From JBAYGJ01 sp041666685 (GTDB lineage: Bacteria > Patescibacteriota > Patescibacteriia > UBA10025 > JAHIVO01), in the NCBI GenBank assembly GCA_041666685.1, contig JBAYGJ010000008.1, forward strand, positions 1 to 31,279: DNA of 31,279 bases, written 5' to 3'. The notes beneath the pieces are model-generated. The model ran no database searches and was not told the DNA's origin. It saw only the letters and a list, made by a program, of their open reading frames with translations. Below, one piece after another: positions 29,946 to 31,279 of this stretch (positions within the stretch are counted from its first letter, which is position 1; each line of letters starts with the position of its first letter). The position numbers and the translations under genes are program-made.

Positions 29946-30683
29946 ATGGTATCGAATAAAACAAGCGTAAGTCATTTACCGAAACAGGATGATTTCGCTC
30001 CACCACCACCACCATGGGGCGATATCAGAGATACTACTTATCAGAACAGGGTTGACATCGGATTTAAAGATCGGCAAGACTGGAAAAAAGCCCCAGCAAT
30101 TTTCGATAAACATACATTGAAAATTTTTGGACACCCGGTGATGGAGGACTGGGAAACGCCTTACATGAGGGAATTAGCCGCTATTTCGACCTCTCAGGGA
30201 GGCGTAATCCTTGAATTGGGTTATGGGATGGGCATCTCTGCTCATTTCATCCAACGGGCTGATATCAAGAAGCATATTGTTATTGAGGCGAATCACGAGG
30301 TGGCAGAGAAGGCCCGTGAATTTGCAACTACCGCCGATCATCCCGTGGAGGTATTAGAGGGGTTGTGGGAGGAGGTAATCAGCCAGGTTCCCGATGAAAG
30401 TGTTGATGGAATTTTATTTGACACGTATCCGCTTTCAGAATTGGAAATCCATAAGAACCATTTTGGTTTTTTTAGGACAGCGTTTAAAAAGCTGAAGCTT
30501 GGCGGCGTGTTTACATATTATTCTGACGAGATTAAAGAATATCATCCTATCCATTTACAAAGATTGATGGATGCCGGCTTCAAGAAGGAAAATATCAAAA
30601 GCAGAATTATTAACATGAATCCGCCGATTGACTGTACGTATTGGAAAGCCGATACGATGTTAGCTCCCATTGTTATCAAGTAG
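29946..30683 (+). CDS. Guanidinoacetate N-methyltransferase (GAMT)-like methyltransferase
   Basis: 245 residues. It resembles animal GAMT, which makes creatine from guanidinoacetate and S-adenosylmethionine. Shared strings include HTLKIFGHPVMEDWETPYM (56-74), ILELGYGMGI (88-97, SAM loop), IVIEAN (111-116), LEGLWEEV (137-144), DGILFDTYPLSE (154-165) and PPIDCTYWKADTMLAPIV (226-243). Glu70 in WETPYM and Asp159 in DTYPLS match the two acidic residues that hold the guanidino group in rat GAMT. The flexible insert after the YY strand is shorter than in the animal enzyme. The match is from memory of the family and not from a search. The real substrate could be another guanidine compound. No ribosome site; the -10 is unclear. 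No amidinotransferase gene is nearby. Confidence 0.8.
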   Translation: MVSNKTSVSHLPKQDDFAPPPPPWGDIRDTTYQNRVDIGFKDRQDWKKAPAIFDKHTLKIFGHPVMEDWETPYMRELAAISTSQGGVILELGYGMGISAHFIQRADIKKHIVIEANHEVAEKAREFATTADHPVEVLEGLWEEVISQVPDESVDGILFDTYPLSELEIHKNHFGFFRTAFKKLKLGGVFTYYSDEIKEYHPIHLQRLMDAGFKKENIKSRIINMNPPIDCTYWKADTMLAPIVIK

Positions 30684-30698
30684 GGTTTTTTAAAGTAT

Positions 30699-30720
30699 CC
30701 CTATTGAAATAGGGCCTGTT
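30699..30720 (+). terminator. Hairpin overlapping the next promoter
   Basis: CCCTATT (30699-30705) and AATAGGG (30708-30714) form a 7-bp stem, followed by CCTGTTTTG. It may end the methyltransferase message. Its loop and 3' arm contain the -35 box of the next gene. Confidence 0.5.
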
Positions 30721-30732
30721 TTGTGCTATACT
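30704..30732 (+). promoter_or_regulatory. Promoter of the YerB-like gene
   Basis: TTGAAA (30704-30709), a 17-base spacer and TATACT (30727-30732) with TGC before it. The ATG at 30744 is 11 bases after the -10. Confidence 0.65.
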
Positions 30733-30743
30733 ACGTGTGCAAA

Positions 30744-31279
30744 ATGAAAAACAAAAGGATAAATTTATTGATACTTTTATCCCTCGTTACGCTGGTAGCT
30801 GGGGGTTTTCTGATTGGCTCGGCATCTCCTGCATCGGCTTTGTCATCTCCGACAGTCGTCCAGCCGAAAAATAATTATGCCCTTCCGCCCGATACGCAAT
30901 TAGTGATCACTGGATTGGTAAAAAATGATTCGTCGGTTTTTTTCGTCATTGACGGCAAGTTCGCCGGCGGCGTGAAAGCGACCAACGGAAAAAAGGGGAC
31001 GGCTAGTTTTGCCTTCAAGCCAAAATTGAAATTTGCGATTGGCAATCATACGATTCAGGTACAAGCGCGAAGCGGAGCCGAGACCAGCGCTTGGACAGGG
31101 AAACTTACATTTATTGTGCCAAAGACATGGCCGCGCCGTATCGATGGAGTGATCGTGCCGTATAGCCAGGCAAATATCCAGCCGGTCGGGGTAATGGTTG
31201 AAAATTTGGCGTCAGTCCGTCCGCAGGCCGGGTTGGCTTCCGCCTCGCTCGTATATGAAGCGCTCGCCGAAGGCGGTGT
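30744..31279 (+). CDS. YerB-like DUF3048 protein, 5' part
   Basis: The frame is open from ATG 30744 to the end of the window (178 codons seen, C-terminus missing). A signal peptide (about 1-31, ending ASALSS) is followed by an Ig-like strand-rich segment (about 35-130: QLVITGLVKND, FFVIDGKFAGG, NHTIQVQARSG). The start of a DUF3048 domain follows: RRIDGVIVP, PVGVMVENLASVRPQAGLAS and ASLVYEALAEGG. DUF3048 proteins such as Bacillus YerB are exported and of unknown function. The N-terminal Ig-like part is an addition compared with YerB. No lipobox Cys is seen. TATACT lies 11 bases before the ATG and there is no ribosome site. Confidence 0.85.
   Translation, partial: MKNKRINLLILLSLVTLVAGGFLIGSASPASALSSPTVVQPKNNYALPPDTQLVITGLVKNDSSVFFVIDGKFAGGVKATNGKKGTASFAFKPKLKFAIGNHTIQVQARSGAETSAWTGKLTFIVPKTWPRRIDGVIVPYSQANIQPVGVMVENLASVRPQAGLASASLVYEALAEGG

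Noticed and set aside
1..31279. CRISPR arrays, insertion sequences, prophage or attachment sites
   Set aside because: No evenly spaced direct repeats, transposase, integrase or phage structural genes were seen; the lone tRNA has no integrase or flanking repeat next to it.

Overview
The window is probably a chromosomal piece from a Patescibacteria (CPR) bacterium, most like Parcubacteria-type genomes. There is no rRNA to prove this. The hints are secreted proteins with Asn/Thr-rich linkers, FG-GAP-type repeats and lamin-tail domains, a lone tRNA, many lineage-orphan proteins, and core repair and replication genes scattered between them. TGA, TAA and TAG all end genes, so the standard bacterial code applies and the UGA=Gly code of Gracilibacteria does not. 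Most core genes look close to half GC. The 0.9-3.3 kb cassette is visibly richer in A+T.

Layout. 0-3.3 kb: a secreted M23-type peptidase, then a tight cassette of three membrane-anchored orphan proteins. 3.3-7.2 kb: ssb, a surface protein with two lamin-tail domains and an OB fold, and a membrane metallophosphoesterase. 7.2-10.7 kb (minus): a 1146-residue secreted thermolysin-like (M4) protease with C-terminal beta-propeller-type repeats. 11-15.5 kb: polA, a small winged-helix protein (minus), holA and rpsT (minus). 15.6-23 kb: an accessory block with a DUF218 protein, a RibL-like cytidylyltransferase, an Fe-S type PurF, a broken cupredoxin gene, a 48-residue membrane protein, two linked genes carrying helix-turn-helix repeats, a sigma-70 factor with an unfamiliar N-terminus, and a small basic protein. 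23-31 kb: uvrB, a secreted repeat protein, ruvA-femAB, a zinc-ribbon protein, a stand-alone GlmU-type uridylyltransferase, tRNA-Arg(CCG), a close homologue of guanidinoacetate N-methyltransferase, and the start of a YerB/DUF3048 protein.

Expression signals fall into two styles. One group (M23 peptidase, winged-helix protein, DUF218, purF, 48-residue protein, HTH-repeat gene, small basic protein) has TTGAC -35 boxes and, in six of seven cases, a strong AGGAGG-type ribosome site. The other group (metallophosphoesterase, ribL-like, ruvA, yerB-like, uvrB, polA) has a TATACT or TACAAT -10 box only 8-15 bases before the start codon and no ribosome site, which points to leaderless or near-leaderless messages.

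The most unexpected content is between genes. Three stretches on the minus strand (about 3293-3456, 7103-7183 and 10796-10936) each have a good promoter, dyad structure and an intrinsic terminator but no convincing reading frame. They look like undescribed small RNAs. The one at 10.8 kb has three packed hairpins and lies between polA and the M4 protease gene.
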